Part shown: piece after piece, positions 17,124-25,927 of the stretch
How positions within the stretch are numbered: position 1 is the stretch's first letter
Layout: the number at the start of each line of letters is the position of its first letter
Origin: Paracoccus halophilus
GTDB lineage: Bacteria > Pseudomonadota > Alphaproteobacteria > Rhodobacterales > Rhodobacteraceae
Direction: 5' to 3'
NCBI RefSeq assembly: GCF_000763905.1
Contig: NZ_JRKN01000009.1
Location: 1 to 64,000, forward strand
Length of the DNA stretch: 64,000 bases
Translations under genes and position numbers: made by a program
The notes under the pieces: model-generated
Database searches by the model: none
What the model was told of the DNA's origin: nothing
The model's input: only the letters and a program-made list of their open reading frames with translations

Positions 17124-18455
17124 ATGGCCGGGACGCTTGCGGCCGCCGCGCCGCCGCGCGAGATCACCAATCGCCGCGTGCTGGCGATCGCCCTGCCCAT
17201 CGTGCTGTCGAATGCGACGATCCCGATTCTGGGCGCGGTCGATACCGGCGTCGTCGGCCAGCTTGGCCGCGCCGCGCCGATTGGCGCGGTCGGCATCGGC
17301 GCGGTGATCCTGGCCTCGATCTACTGGATATTCGGGTTTCTGCGCATGGGCACTTCGGGGCTGGTGGCGCAGGCGCATGGCGCCGATGACGGACCCGAGG
17401 CGGGGGCGCATCTGCTGCGCGCGCTGGCCATCGGGCTGGGCGCCGGGCTGGCGCTGATCGCGCTGCATGTGCCGCTGTTCGCCGCGGCCTTCCGGCTGGC
17501 CCCGGCCTCGGCCGAGGTCGAGCATCTGGCCCGGCAATATCTGGCGATCCGGATCTGGGGCGCGCCGGCCACGATCGCGATCTATGCGGTGACCGGCTGG
17601 CTGATCGCGATCGAGCGGACGCGCGCGGTGCTGGTCCTGCAACTGCTGATGAACGGGCTGAATGTGGGGCTGGATATCTGGTTCGTCCTGGGGCTGGGCC
17701 AGGGCGTGGGCGGCGTTGCGGCGGCGACGCTGATCGCGGAATGGTCCGGGCTGGCCCTGGGGCTGTGGTTCGCGCGCCACGCGCTTCGCGCCGCCTGGGG
17801 CCGGGCCGGGCTCTGGGCGCGCGACCGGGTCGAGCGGCTGGTGCGGGTGAACGGCGATATCCTGATCCGTTCGGTCCTGTTGCAGGGCTCGTTCACCAGC
17901 TTCATGTTTCTGGGGGCGGGGCTTGGCGATGTCACGCTGGCCGCCAATCAGGTGCTGATGCAGTTTCTGGGATTCGTCGCCTATGGACTAGACGGCTTTG
18001 CCTTTGCTGCGGAATCGCTGGTCGGGCAGGCGATCGGGGCGGGCCGCGCCGACCGGCTGCGCCGCGCGGTGCGGCTGACCTCGCAATGGGGGGCGGTCGG
18101 CGCGGCCGTGCTGGCGGCGGCATTCGGGCTGTTCGGCCCGGCGATCATCGACCTGCTGACCACCGCGCCCGAGGTGCGCGAGACCGCGCGGATCTACCTG
18201 CCCTGGCTGGTGGCGGCGCCGCTGATCGGCATTGCCCCCTGGATGCTGGACGGCATCTTCATCGGCGCCACCCGCACGCGCGAGATGCGCAATGCCATGC
18301 TGGTCTCGGTCGCGATCTATGCCGGGCTGGTCGTGGCGCTGCCGGTCTTTTTCGGCAATCACGGGCTTTGGGCCGCGGTCATGGCGCTGAACGCGCTGCG
18401 CGGGCTGACCCTGTGGCGGCTTTATCCCCGCATCGCACAGGCGGCGGGGGCATAA
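17124..18455 (+). CDS. MATE-family efflux transporter (DinF-like)
   Basis: This 443-residue inner-membrane protein has about 12 hydrophobic helices in two MATE repeats. Signature-like parts are LPIVLSNATIPILGAVDTGVVGQLG and GFAFAAESLVGQAIGAG. MATE proteins export cationic drugs or metabolites in exchange for H+ or Na+; the DinF branch is less studied. Linkage to two thioesterases suggests, without proof, export of an acyl-derived product. Confidence 0.92.
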   Translation: MAGTLAAAAPPREITNRRVLAIALPIVLSNATIPILGAVDTGVVGQLGRAAPIGAVGIGAVILASIYWIFGFLRMGTSGLVAQAHGADDGPEAGAHLLRALAIGLGAGLALIALHVPLFAAAFRLAPASAEVEHLARQYLAIRIWGAPATIAIYAVTGWLIAIERTRAVLVLQLLMNGLNVGLDIWFVLGLGQGVGGVAAATLIAEWSGLALGLWFARHALRAAWGRAGLWARDRVERLVRVNGDILIRSVLLQGSFTSFMFLGAGLGDVTLAANQVLMQFLGFVAYGLDGFAFAAESLVGQAIGAGRADRLRRAVRLTSQWGAVGAAVLAAAFGLFGPAIIDLLTTAPEVRETARIYLPWLVAAPLIGIAPWMLDGIFIGATRTREMRNAMLVSVAIYAGLVVALPVFFGNHGLWAAVMALNALRGLTLWRLYPRIAQAAGA

Positions 18456-18524
18456 GCGCGCGCGCCCCGGACCGGCCGAAGCGTCGGGCCGGAGCGTCGG
18501 ATCATGCGTTCGCGGTGACGGCGA

Positions 18525-18839
18525 TCAGGCCTCGTCGATCAGCTGCTGGCGCGCGATGACGCGCAATTCGCCCATCTTGTCGCGGATCGTGGTTTCGTCG
18601 GCGATGCCCTCCAGATCGGCCGCGAGCCTGCGGAACACGTCCTCGTCGCCGGGTTCCTCGAAATCCGAGGCGATCACGGTCTGGACATAGTTGCGGGCAT
18701 CCTCGTCCTTCTTGCCCAGCAGTCCCGCGGCCCATTCGCCGAGCAGACGGTTGCGGCGCGCTTCGGCCCTGAAGTTCAGTTCGGCGTCGCGGGCGAATTT
18801 CGCCTCATGCGCGCGCTTGCGATCGTCAAAGGTGGTCAT
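18525..18839 (-). CDS. F1-ATPase inhibitor subunit zeta (DUF1476)
   Basis: This 104-residue soluble protein matches the zeta subunit first found in Paracoccus denitrificans ATP synthase, which blocks ATP hydrolysis by inserting its N-terminal helix into F1. Conserved segments are MTTFDDRKRAHEAKFARD, AEARRNRLLGEWAAGLLG and DFEEPGDEDVFRRLAADL. The very close resemblance to the Paracoccus protein as I remember it is a main pointer to the organism. It is divergent from purC. Confidence 0.94.
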   Translation of the reverse strand: MTTFDDRKRAHEAKFARDAELNFRAEARRNRLLGEWAAGLLGKKDEDARNYVQTVIASDFEEPGDEDVFRRLAADLEGIADETTIRDKMGELRVIARQQLIDEA

Positions 18840-18987
18840 GGCGGCCTCCGGCTAAGGGGTTGTCCCTGGATCATAGCGCAGGATATGCCCAGCCGGGCGC
18901 CCTATCGCAAGCCCGTATTGCCCATGACCCCGTTTCTGGCCTATAGCCGCTGTAACACAGTCACCTTGCAGGCGGGAGACGCGCAGA

Positions 18988-19752
18988 ATGGCACCAAGGC
19001 GCAAGAAAATCTACGAAGGCAAGGCCAAGATCCTTTACGAAGGCACCGAGCCGGGCACCCTGATCCAGTATTTCAAGGACGATGCGACCGCCTTCAACGC
19101 CCAGAAGAAGGCCACGATCGAGGGCAAGGGGGTGCTGAACAACCGCCTGTCCGAATTCTTCATGTCGGGGCTGACCAATATCGGCGTGCCGAACCATTTC
19201 ATCCGCCGCATCAACATGCGCGAGCAGCTGATCCGCCAGGTCGAGATCATCCCGCTGGAGGTGATCGTCAGGAACTTTGCCGCCGGATCCATCGCCAAGC
19301 GGCTGGGACTCGAGGAAGGCACGCCGCTGCCGCGTCCGATCGTCGAATACAGTTTCAAGAATGACGAGCTGGGCGATCCGATGGTCAGCGAGGAATATAT
19401 CATCGCCTTCGGCTGGGCCAGCCAGCAGGATCTGGACGATATCGTGTCGCTGGCGCTCCGGGTGAACGATTTCCTGTCGGGCGTGTTCTTCGGCGTCGGC
19501 ATCAAGCTGATCGATTTCAAGATCGAGATCGGCCGGATCTGGGACGGCGATTTCATGCGTCTGGTCGTTGCCGACGAGATCAGCCCCGATTCCTGCCGGT
19601 TGTGGGATGTGAAGACGGCGCAGAAACTGGACAAGGATGTGTTCCGCCGCGACCTTGGCAGCCTGACCGATGCCTATACCGAGGTCGCGCGCCGGCTGGG
19701 CCTGATGCCCGCCAATACCGCGACCATCACCAAACCGACGCTGATCAACTGA
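18988..19752 (+). CDS. purC: SAICAR synthase (phosphoribosylaminoimidazole-succinocarboxamide synthase)
   Basis: This 254-residue enzyme joins CAIR and aspartate with ATP in purine synthesis. The N-terminus [16 protein letters not shown] and the signatures [12 protein letters not shown] and LIDFKIEIG are conserved. The length is normal. It is followed after 11 bp by purS, part of the next-but-one enzyme (FGAM synthase) of the same pathway, so the two are co-transcribed. Confidence 0.97.
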   Translation: MAPRRKKIYEGKAKILYEGTEPGTLIQYFKDDATAFNAQKKATIEGKGVLNNRLSEFFMSGLTNIGVPNHFIRRINMREQLIRQVEIIPLEVIVRNFAAGSIAKRLGLEEGTPLPRPIVEYSFKNDELGDPMVSEEYIIAFGWASQQDLDDIVSLALRVNDFLSGVFFGVGIKLIDFKIEIGRIWDGDFMRLVVADEISPDSCRLWDVKTAQKLDKDVFRRDLGSLTDAYTEVARRLGLMPANTATITKPTLIN

Positions 19753-19763
19753 AAGGCCCGAAA

Positions 19764-20015
19764 ATGAAAGCCCCGTTCAAGGCCCGTGTCACCATCATGC
19801 TGAAGGACGGGGTTCTGGACCCTCAGGGCGAGGCGATCCGGCATGCGCTTGGCGGTCTGGGGTTCCAGGGCGTCGAGGGCGTGCGGCAGGGCAAGGTGAT
19901 CGAGCTGGATCTGGCGGCGGGCGATGCCGAATCGGCCCGGGCCGAGGTGGCGCGGATGTGCGAATCGCTGCTGGCCAATACCGTGATCGAGAAATACGCC
20001 GTCGAGATCCTTTGA
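19764..20015 (+). CDS. purS: FGAM synthase subunit PurS
   Basis: This 83-residue protein is the small adaptor of the three-part phosphoribosylformylglycinamidine synthase (PurS-PurL-PurQ), which channels ammonia. It shows the family pattern FKARVTIMLKDGVLDPQGEAI, VRQGKVIELDL and ANTVIEKYAVEIL. purQ and purL do not follow; instead a hairpin repeat and a LysR gene do, so the other subunits are encoded elsewhere. Confidence 0.95.
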   Translation: MKAPFKARVTIMLKDGVLDPQGEAIRHALGGLGFQGVEGVRQGKVIELDLAAGDAESARAEVARMCESLLANTVIEKYAVEIL

Positions 20016-20024
20016 TCCGCCGGA

Positions 20025-20068
20025 CCGGGGCGCTGCCCCGGACCCCGGGATATTTCGGTGAAGAAGAA
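20025..20068 (+). repeat. Dispersed intergenic repeat, copy C, with hairpin
   Basis: A perfect 7-bp hairpin (20025-20031 with 20035-20041, loop GCT) begins 9 bp after the purS stop. It is followed by ACCCCG and the core GGATATTT-CGG-TGAAGAAGAA (20048-20068). The layout is that of copy B. Placed as it is, the hairpin may end the purC-purS transcript. Confidence 0.75.
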
Positions 20069-20093
20069 GGCCGGCGATGCGGGAGGGTGTCGC

Positions 20094-20963
20094 GTGATCG
20101 ACCGTCTGTCGATGTTCATGGTTCTGGCGCGCGAGCGGCATTTCGGCCGCGCCGCCGAGGCCCTGGGGATCACGCAGCCGTCGCTCTCATCAGCCATCAA
20201 GGCCCTTGAGGAACAACTGGGCGTGCAGCTTGTGCGCCGCGGGTCGCGCTATCAGGGGCTGACGCCCGAGGGCGAGCGCGTGCTGGAATGGGCGCGCCGG
20301 ATCGTCGCCGATGCGCGCGCCATGCAGGCCGAGATGGAGGCCTCGCGCAGGGGCGTGTCGGGGCTGTTGCGGATCGGCGTGATCCCCACCGCCATGCCCC
20401 GCATCGCCGAGCTGACCGGGCCGTTTCTGCGCCGCCATCCCAATGCCGGGGTCTCGATCCTGTCGCGGTCATCGGATGAGATCCGCGATCAGATCGAGGC
20501 GCTGGAACTGGATGCCGGCGTCACCTATCTGGACAGCGAGCCCCTGGGCCGGGTGCAGAGTTTGGAACTGTATCGCGAGACCTATTGCCTGATCGCGCGC
20601 GACAGCGAGACCGGTCCGGTGAGCTGGGATGACGCGGCGCTGCGGCCGCTTTGCCTGCTGACGCGCGACATGCAGAACCGCCGCATCGTGACCCGGCATC
20701 TGCTGGAGGCGGGAGGGGATGCGGCGCCGCGGGTCGAATCGACCTCGATGCTGGCGATCCTGTCGCATGTCGCGACCGGCGACTGGGCGGCGATCCTGCC
20801 GCAATCGCTGGCCCAGGGACTGCCGCTGCCCGATGGCGTCAAGGCGCGTGCGCTGACCGGCAACGGGCATCTGGTCGGACTGGTGACGGCGCGCCGCGAG
20901 CCGCATCCTCCGCTGGTCGAGGCGTTGCTGCGGGCGGCCCGGTCAATAGATTCTTTCAATTGA
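20094..20963 (+). CDS. LysR-family regulator, probable activator of formate dehydrogenase
   Basis: This 289-residue LysR protein has an N-terminal helix-turn-helix (ARERHFGRAAEALGITQPSLSSAI) and a substrate-binding-like effector domain. It lies directly upstream of and in line with fdsGBACD; in Cupriavidus a LysR gene (fdsR) has the same place, so control by formate or a related signal is likely. The start is taken as GTG 20094, with GGAGGG 8 bp upstream; the longer frame begins inside the dispersed repeat. Confidence 0.9.
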   Translation: MIDRLSMFMVLARERHFGRAAEALGITQPSLSSAIKALEEQLGVQLVRRGSRYQGLTPEGERVLEWARRIVADARAMQAEMEASRRGVSGLLRIGVIPTAMPRIAELTGPFLRRHPNAGVSILSRSSDEIRDQIEALELDAGVTYLDSEPLGRVQSLELYRETYCLIARDSETGPVSWDDAALRPLCLLTRDMQNRRIVTRHLLEAGGDAAPRVESTSMLAILSHVATGDWAAILPQSLAQGLPLPDGVKARALTGNGHLVGLVTARREPHPPLVEALLRAARSIDSFN

Positions 20964-20986
20964 TAGACGGGACATTGTAATTGTTT

Positions 20987-21005
20987 TAGCTATCGACGGT
21001 CGCTA
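20987..21005. promoter_or_regulatory. Candidate LysR binding site upstream of fdsG
   Basis: TAGC, 11 bases, GCTA is an inverted repeat with LysR-type spacing, 40 bp before the fdsG start. A longer-range GATAG (20962-20966) / CTATC (20990-20994) pair overlaps it. The arms are short, so chance occurrence is possible. Confidence 0.3.
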
Positions 21006-21044
21006 GTCTGGTTCGACGATGAAAGAGCCAGGACCGACCCAGCC

Positions 21045-21524
21045 ATGACCATGACAGCGTTCTCCGCTGATTCCCGCGAGCGTCTTGACGCCATCATTGC
21101 CGCCCATCGTGACCGCGAGGGGCCGCTTTTGCCGATCCTGCACGATGTTCAGGCCGAATGGGGGTTCATTCCCGAAGAGGCGCAGCCGGTGCTGGCCGAA
21201 GCCCTGGGGATGACCCGGGCGGAAATTCATGGCGTCGTCAGTTTCTATCACGATTTCAGGGATAAGCCGGCCGGATCTCATGTCCTGCGCCTGTGCCGGG
21301 CCGAGGCCTGCCAGTCGATGGGAGCGGATGCGCTGGCCGATGAGGTTCGCGCCGCGCTTGGCATCGATTTCCACGAGACGACGCCGGACGGGCGGCTGAC
21401 GCTGGAGCCGGTCTTTTGCCTGGGGCTGTGCGCCTGCGCGCCCTCGGCGCAGATGGGCGAGCGGCTGCTGGGCCGCGCCGATCTGGGCAAGGTGCAGCGT
21501 ATGGTCGCGGAGGCGGGCGCATGA
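21045..21524 (+). CDS. fdsG: NAD-dependent formate dehydrogenase, gamma subunit
   Basis: This 159-residue NuoE-like subunit carries a [2Fe-2S] cluster bound by C84, C89, C125 and C129. It passes electrons within the soluble formate dehydrogenase between FdsA clusters and the FMN site of FdsB. An AGGAC site lies 10 bp before the ATG at 21045; a second ATG at 21051 is possible. The stop overlaps fdsB in an ATGA. First gene of a five-gene operon. Confidence 0.95.
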   Translation: MTMTAFSADSRERLDAIIAAHRDREGPLLPILHDVQAEWGFIPEEAQPVLAEALGMTRAEIHGVVSFYHDFRDKPAGSHVLRLCRAEACQSMGADALADEVRAALGIDFHETTPDGRLTLEPVFCLGLCACAPSAQMGERLLGRADLGKVQRMVAEAGA

Positions 21525-23047
21525 GGGTCTGGGTTCCGCTTGATGCCGCCGCCCGCGCATTGGGTGCCGATGAGATCGCCGCCGGGCTGGCCGGGGAGTT
21601 CGATGTCACGCGCAACGGCACGCGCGGCATGATCTGGCTGGAGCCGCTGGTCGAGGTGGAACGCGACGGTGTGCGCCATGGCTACGGCCCGGTTGCGCCC
21701 GAGGATGTGCCGGCGCTGGCCGAGGCGATCCGTTCGGGCGCGGATCATCCGCTGGCACTGGGGCCGGTCGATGACCTGCCCTGGATGAAGGCGCAGAAGC
21801 GGCTGACCTTCGCCCGCGTGGGCGTGATCGACCCGCTGTCGCTTGAGGAATATCAGGCCCATGGCGGGCTGCTCGGGCTGCGCCGCGCCATCGAGGCCGG
21901 GCCGCAGGCCATTGTCGATGAGGTCACCGAATCCGGGCTGCGCGGGCGCGGAGGGGCGGGGTTCCCGACCGGCATCAAGTGGAAGACGGTGGCCGGCGCG
22001 CCGGGGCCGCGGAAATACATCGTCTGCAATGCGGATGAGGGCGACAGCGGCAGTTTCGCCGACCGCATGCTGATGGAGGGCGATCCGCTGACCCTGATCG
22101 AGGGCATGGCGATTGCCGGCATCGCGACCGGCGCCACGCAGGGTTACGTCTATATCCGCAGCGAATACCCGGATGCGATCCGGATCATGGACGCCGCGAT
22201 CGTGGCGGCGCGGCAGGCCGGCGTGCTGGGCGCCTCGGTCCTGGGGTCCGGGCATGCCTATGACATGGAGGTGCGCGTGGGCGCCGGCGCCTATGTCTGC
22301 GGCGAGGAAACCAGCCTGCTCAACAGCCTTGAGGGGCGGCGCGGCACGGTGCGCGCCAAGCCCCCGATCCCGGCGCTCGAGGGGTTCTTGGGTCGGCCGA
22401 CCGTGGTCAATAACGTCATCTCGCTGGCCAGCGTGCCCTGGATCATGGCCCATGGCGGGGCGGCGTATGCGGCCTTGGGGATCGGGCGCTCCAAGGGCAC
22501 GATCCCGATCCAGATCGCCGGCAATGTCCGCCATGGCGGGCTGTTCGAGGCCGCTTTCGGCATGTCTCTGGGCGAGATCGTCAACGAGATCGGCGGCGGC
22601 ACCGCCTCCGGGCGGCCGGTCAAGGCGGTGCAGGTGGGCGGCCCGCTGGGAGCCTATATCCCGCCCTCGGAATTCGACGTGCCCTTTGGCTATGAGGAAC
22701 TGGCCGGGCGCGAGGGGCTTTTGGGCCATGCCGGCATCACCGTGTTCGACGACAGCGCCGACATGCTGAAACTGGCGCGTTTCGCGATGGAGTTCTGCGC
22801 CGTCGAAAGCTGCGGCAAATGCACGCCCTGCCGCATCGGCTCGGTCCGGGGGGTAGAGACCATCGACCGGATCGCGGCGGGCGACGTTGACGCCATCCCG
22901 ATCCTGACCGATCTTTGCAATACGATGAAATGGGGTTCGCTTTGCGCCCTGGGGGGCTTTGCGCCCTTTCCGGTGATGTCGGCGCTGACCCATTTCCCCG
23001 ATGATTTCAGCGGGCGCGGAATGCCGCGCAAGGAGGCCGCAGAATGA
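21521..23047 (+). CDS. fdsB: NAD-dependent formate dehydrogenase, beta subunit
   Basis: This 508-residue subunit holds FMN and reduces NAD+. An N-terminal thioredoxin-like part precedes the NuoF-like core with GLRGRGGAGFPTG (FMN/NAD site), CNADEGDSGSFADR, and the C-terminal [4Fe-4S] motif ESCGKCTPCRIG. The ATG at 21521 overlaps the fdsG stop. The fused NuoE-fold plus NuoF layout is that of FdsB and the related HoxF/NuoF proteins. Confidence 0.96.
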   Translation: MRVWVPLDAAARALGADEIAAGLAGEFDVTRNGTRGMIWLEPLVEVERDGVRHGYGPVAPEDVPALAEAIRSGADHPLALGPVDDLPWMKAQKRLTFARVGVIDPLSLEEYQAHGGLLGLRRAIEAGPQAIVDEVTESGLRGRGGAGFPTGIKWKTVAGAPGPRKYIVCNADEGDSGSFADRMLMEGDPLTLIEGMAIAGIATGATQGYVYIRSEYPDAIRIMDAAIVAARQAGVLGASVLGSGHAYDMEVRVGAGAYVCGEETSLLNSLEGRRGTVRAKPPIPALEGFLGRPTVVNNVISLASVPWIMAHGGAAYAALGIGRSKGTIPIQIAGNVRHGGLFEAAFGMSLGEIVNEIGGGTASGRPVKAVQVGGPLGAYIPPSEFDVPFGYEELAGREGLLGHAGITVFDDSADMLKLARFAMEFCAVESCGKCTPCRIGSVRGVETIDRIAAGDVDAIPILTDLCNTMKWGSLCALGGFAPFPVMSALTHFPDDFSGRGMPRKEAAE

Positions 23048-25923
23048 AGGATTTCATTATTCCCGACCGCGACATGGGCACGCCCCCGGTCAAATCCGAT
23101 GTCACCGTGAACCTGACCGTGGACGGCATCGCGGTCGCCGTGCCCGCCGGCACCAGCGTGATGCGCGCGGCCGCCGTCGCCGGCATCTCGGTGCCGAAGC
23201 TTTGCGCCACGGATCATGTCAGCGCCTTTGGCTCGTGCCGTCTTTGCGTGGTCGCGATCGAGGGCATGCGCGGCGCGCCCGCCTCCTGCACGACGCCGGT
23301 GGCCGAGGGCATGGTGGTCCATACCCAGACCGAGGATATCGCCCGCATCCGCAAGGGCGTGATGGAGCTTTATATCAGCGATCACCCGCTGGACTGCCTG
23401 ACCTGCGCCGCCAATGGCGATTGCGAATTGCAGGACATGGCCGGCGCCGTGGGTCTGCGCGAGGTGCGTTTCGACCCGGGCGCCAACCATTTCATGCAGC
23501 GCGAGGCCGGGGCACCGAACCCCGAATATCGGCCCAAGGACCAGTCGAACCCCTATTTCACCTTCGATCCGGCGAAATGCATCGTCTGTTCGCGCTGCGT
23601 GCGCGCCTGCGAAGAGGTGCAGGGCACATTCGCCCTGACCATCGAGGGGCGCGGCTTTGACAGCCGGGTGTCGGCGGGGATGGACAGCGACAATTTCCTG
23701 TCCTCGGATTGCGTCAGTTGTGGCGCCTGCGTGCAGGTCTGCCCGACCGCCACGCTGATCGAGAACAAGGTGATCGATATCGGCACGCCCGAGCATATCG
23801 TGAAGACCACCTGCGCCTATTGCGGGGTGGGCTGTTCCTTCGATGCGCATATGCGCGGCGAGGAAGTCGTGCGCATGGTGCCCAGCAAGGACGGCAAGGC
23901 GAACCGGGGCCATAGCTGCGTCAAGGGGCGTTTCGCCTGGGGTTATGCCACCCATCAGGACCGCCAGACCCGGCCGATGATCCGCGAGAACATCACCGAT
24001 CCCTGGCGCGTGGTCGGCTGGGACGAGGCGCTGGATTTCGCCGCCTCCCGCCTGAGGGCCGCGCAACGGGATCACGGGGTCGATGCCATCGGTGTCATCA
24101 CCTCGTCGCGCTGCACCAATGAGGAAACCTATCTGGTCCAGAAACTGACGCGCGCGGTCTTTGGCAACAACAATACCGATACCTGCGCCCGGGTCTGCCA
24201 TTCGCCCACCGGCTACGGGCTCAAGACGACCTTCGGCACCTCGGCCGGGACGCATGATTTCGATTCCGTCGACGATACCGATCTGGCGCTGATCATCGGC
24301 GCCAATCCTACCGACGGCCATCCGGTCTTTGCCAGCCGGCTGCGCAAGCGGCTGCGGCAGGGGGCGGGGCTGATCGTGCTGGACCCGCGCGAGATCGACC
24401 TGCTGAAAACCCCGCATATGGGGCAGGGGCTGCACCTGCCCTTGCGGCCGGGCACCAATGTCGCCGTGCTGACCGCCATCGCGCATGTGATCGTGGCCGA
24501 AAAGCTTTATGACGAGGATTTCATCCGCAAGCGCTGCGACTGGGACGAATTCGCCGCCTATAGCGAATTCCTGCTGGACCCGCGCCATTCCCCCGAAGAG
24601 GTCGAAAAGCTGAGCCGCGTGCCCGCCGATCTGATCCGGCAGGCGGCGCGCGCCTATGCTGCCGCGCCGCGCGCCAGCATCTATTACGGGCTGGGCGTGA
24701 CCGAACATTCGCAGGGCTCGACCACGGTGATGGCGATCGCGAACCTGGCCATGATGACCGGCAATATCGGCGTGCCGGGCACCGGCGTGAACCCGCTGCG
24801 CGGCCAGAACAACGTCCAGGGCTCCTGCGACATGGGCTCGTTCCCGCATGAATATCCGGGTTACCGCCATGTCTCGGACCCCGAGGCGCGGGCGATCTAT
24901 GAACGCGCCTGGGGCGTCAGCCTGCGCGAGGAACCGGGGCTGCGCATCCCCAACATGTTCGACGAGGCGCTGGCGGGCCGTTTCCGGGGCCTGTATTGTC
25001 AGGGCGAGGATATCGTGCAATCCGACCCGGATACGAAACATGTGACCTCGGCGCTGTCGGCGATGGATATCGTCATCGTCCACGACCTGTTTCTGAACGA
25101 GACCTCGAATTACGCGCATGTCTTCCTGCCCGGATCGAGCTTTCTGGAAAAGGATGGCACCTTCACCAATGCCGAGCGGCGCATCAACATGGTCCGCCGC
25201 GCCATGACGCCCAAGAACGGCTATGAGGACTGGCAGATCACCCAGATGCTGGCCAACCGGATGGGGGCGGGCTGGGACTATACCCACCCGCGCGAGATCA
25301 TGGCCGAGATCGCGCTGACCACGCCCAGCTTCTCGGGCGTGACCTATGATCTGCTGGACCGCGAAGGCTCGGTGCAATGGCCCTGCAACGAGGCCGCGCC
25401 GCTGGGCACGCCGGTCATGCATATCGACGGTTTCGTGCGCGGCAAGGGACGCTTCATCCACACCGAATATGTCGCGACCGAGGAACGCAGCGGCGCCCGC
25501 TTCCCGCTGTTGCTGACCACCGGGCGGATCCTTTCGCAATATAACGTGGGCGCGCAGACGCGGCGGACCGACAACACCGTCTGGCACCCCGAGGACGTGC
25601 TGGAGATACACCCTTCGGACGCGGAAAACCGCGGCATTCGCGATGGCGACTGGGTGCGCGTGGCCTCGCGCTCGGGGGAAACCACCTTGCGGGCGACGAT
25701 CACCGAACGGGTGGCGCCCGGTGTGGTCTACACGACTTTCCATCACCCGGCGACCCAGGCCAATGTGGTGACCACGGATAATTCCGACTGGGCCACGAAC
25801 TGCCCCGAATTCAAGGTGACGGCCGTGCAGGTCAGCCCCTCGAACGGCCCGTCGGACTGGCAGGAGGAGTATCGCAGCCATTCCGAACTTGCCCGCCGCA
25901 TCCTGCCCACGGCAGCCGAGTAA
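23044..25923 (+). CDS. fdsA: NAD-dependent formate dehydrogenase, catalytic molybdenum subunit
   Basis: This 959-residue subunit oxidises formate to CO2 at a bis-MGD molybdenum centre. The clusters are readable: [2Fe-2S] C54, C65, C68, C82; a His/Cys3 [4Fe-4S] H114, C118, C121, C127; two ferredoxin-type sets C179-C189 and C223-C233; and the catalytic-domain [4Fe-4S] C257, C260, C264, C292. The Mo ligand is C385 in ARVCHSP (no selenocysteine), with H386 next to it and R586 in NPLRGQN. These match Cys386, His387 and Arg587 of the Rhodobacter capsulatus enzyme. It overlaps fdsB by 4 bp. Confidence 0.97.
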   Translation: MKDFIIPDRDMGTPPVKSDVTVNLTVDGIAVAVPAGTSVMRAAAVAGISVPKLCATDHVSAFGSCRLCVVAIEGMRGAPASCTTPVAEGMVVHTQTEDIARIRKGVMELYISDHPLDCLTCAANGDCELQDMAGAVGLREVRFDPGANHFMQREAGAPNPEYRPKDQSNPYFTFDPAKCIVCSRCVRACEEVQGTFALTIEGRGFDSRVSAGMDSDNFLSSDCVSCGACVQVCPTATLIENKVIDIGTPEHIVKTTCAYCGVGCSFDAHMRGEEVVRMVPSKDGKANRGHSCVKGRFAWGYATHQDRQTRPMIRENITDPWRVVGWDEALDFAASRLRAAQRDHGVDAIGVITSSRCTNEETYLVQKLTRAVFGNNNTDTCARVCHSPTGYGLKTTFGTSAGTHDFDSVDDTDLALIIGANPTDGHPVFASRLRKRLRQGAGLIVLDPREIDLLKTPHMGQGLHLPLRPGTNVAVLTAIAHVIVAEKLYDEDFIRKRCDWDEFAAYSEFLLDPRHSPEEVEKLSRVPADLIRQAARAYAAAPRASIYYGLGVTEHSQGSTTVMAIANLAMMTGNIGVPGTGVNPLRGQNNVQGSCDMGSFPHEYPGYRHVSDPEARAIYERAWGVSLREEPGLRIPNMFDEALAGRFRGLYCQGEDIVQSDPDTKHVTSALSAMDIVIVHDLFLNETSNYAHVFLPGSSFLEKDGTFTNAERRINMVRRAMTPKNGYEDWQITQMLANRMGAGWDYTHPREIMAEIALTTPSFSGVTYDLLDREGSVQWPCNEAAPLGTPVMHIDGFVRGKGRFIHTEYVATEERSGARFPLLLTTGRILSQYNVGAQTRRTDNTVWHPEDVLEIHPSDAENRGIRDGDWVRVASRSGETTLRATITERVAPGVVYTTFHHPATQANVVTTDNSDWATNCPEFKVTAVQVSPSNGPSDWQEEYRSHSELARRILPTAAE

Positions 25924-25927
25924 CCCC

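Noticed and set aside
24196..24201. Possible selenocysteine formate dehydrogenase
   Set aside because: The molybdenum-ligand codon is TGC (Cys385), not TGA, so no SECIS element is needed.
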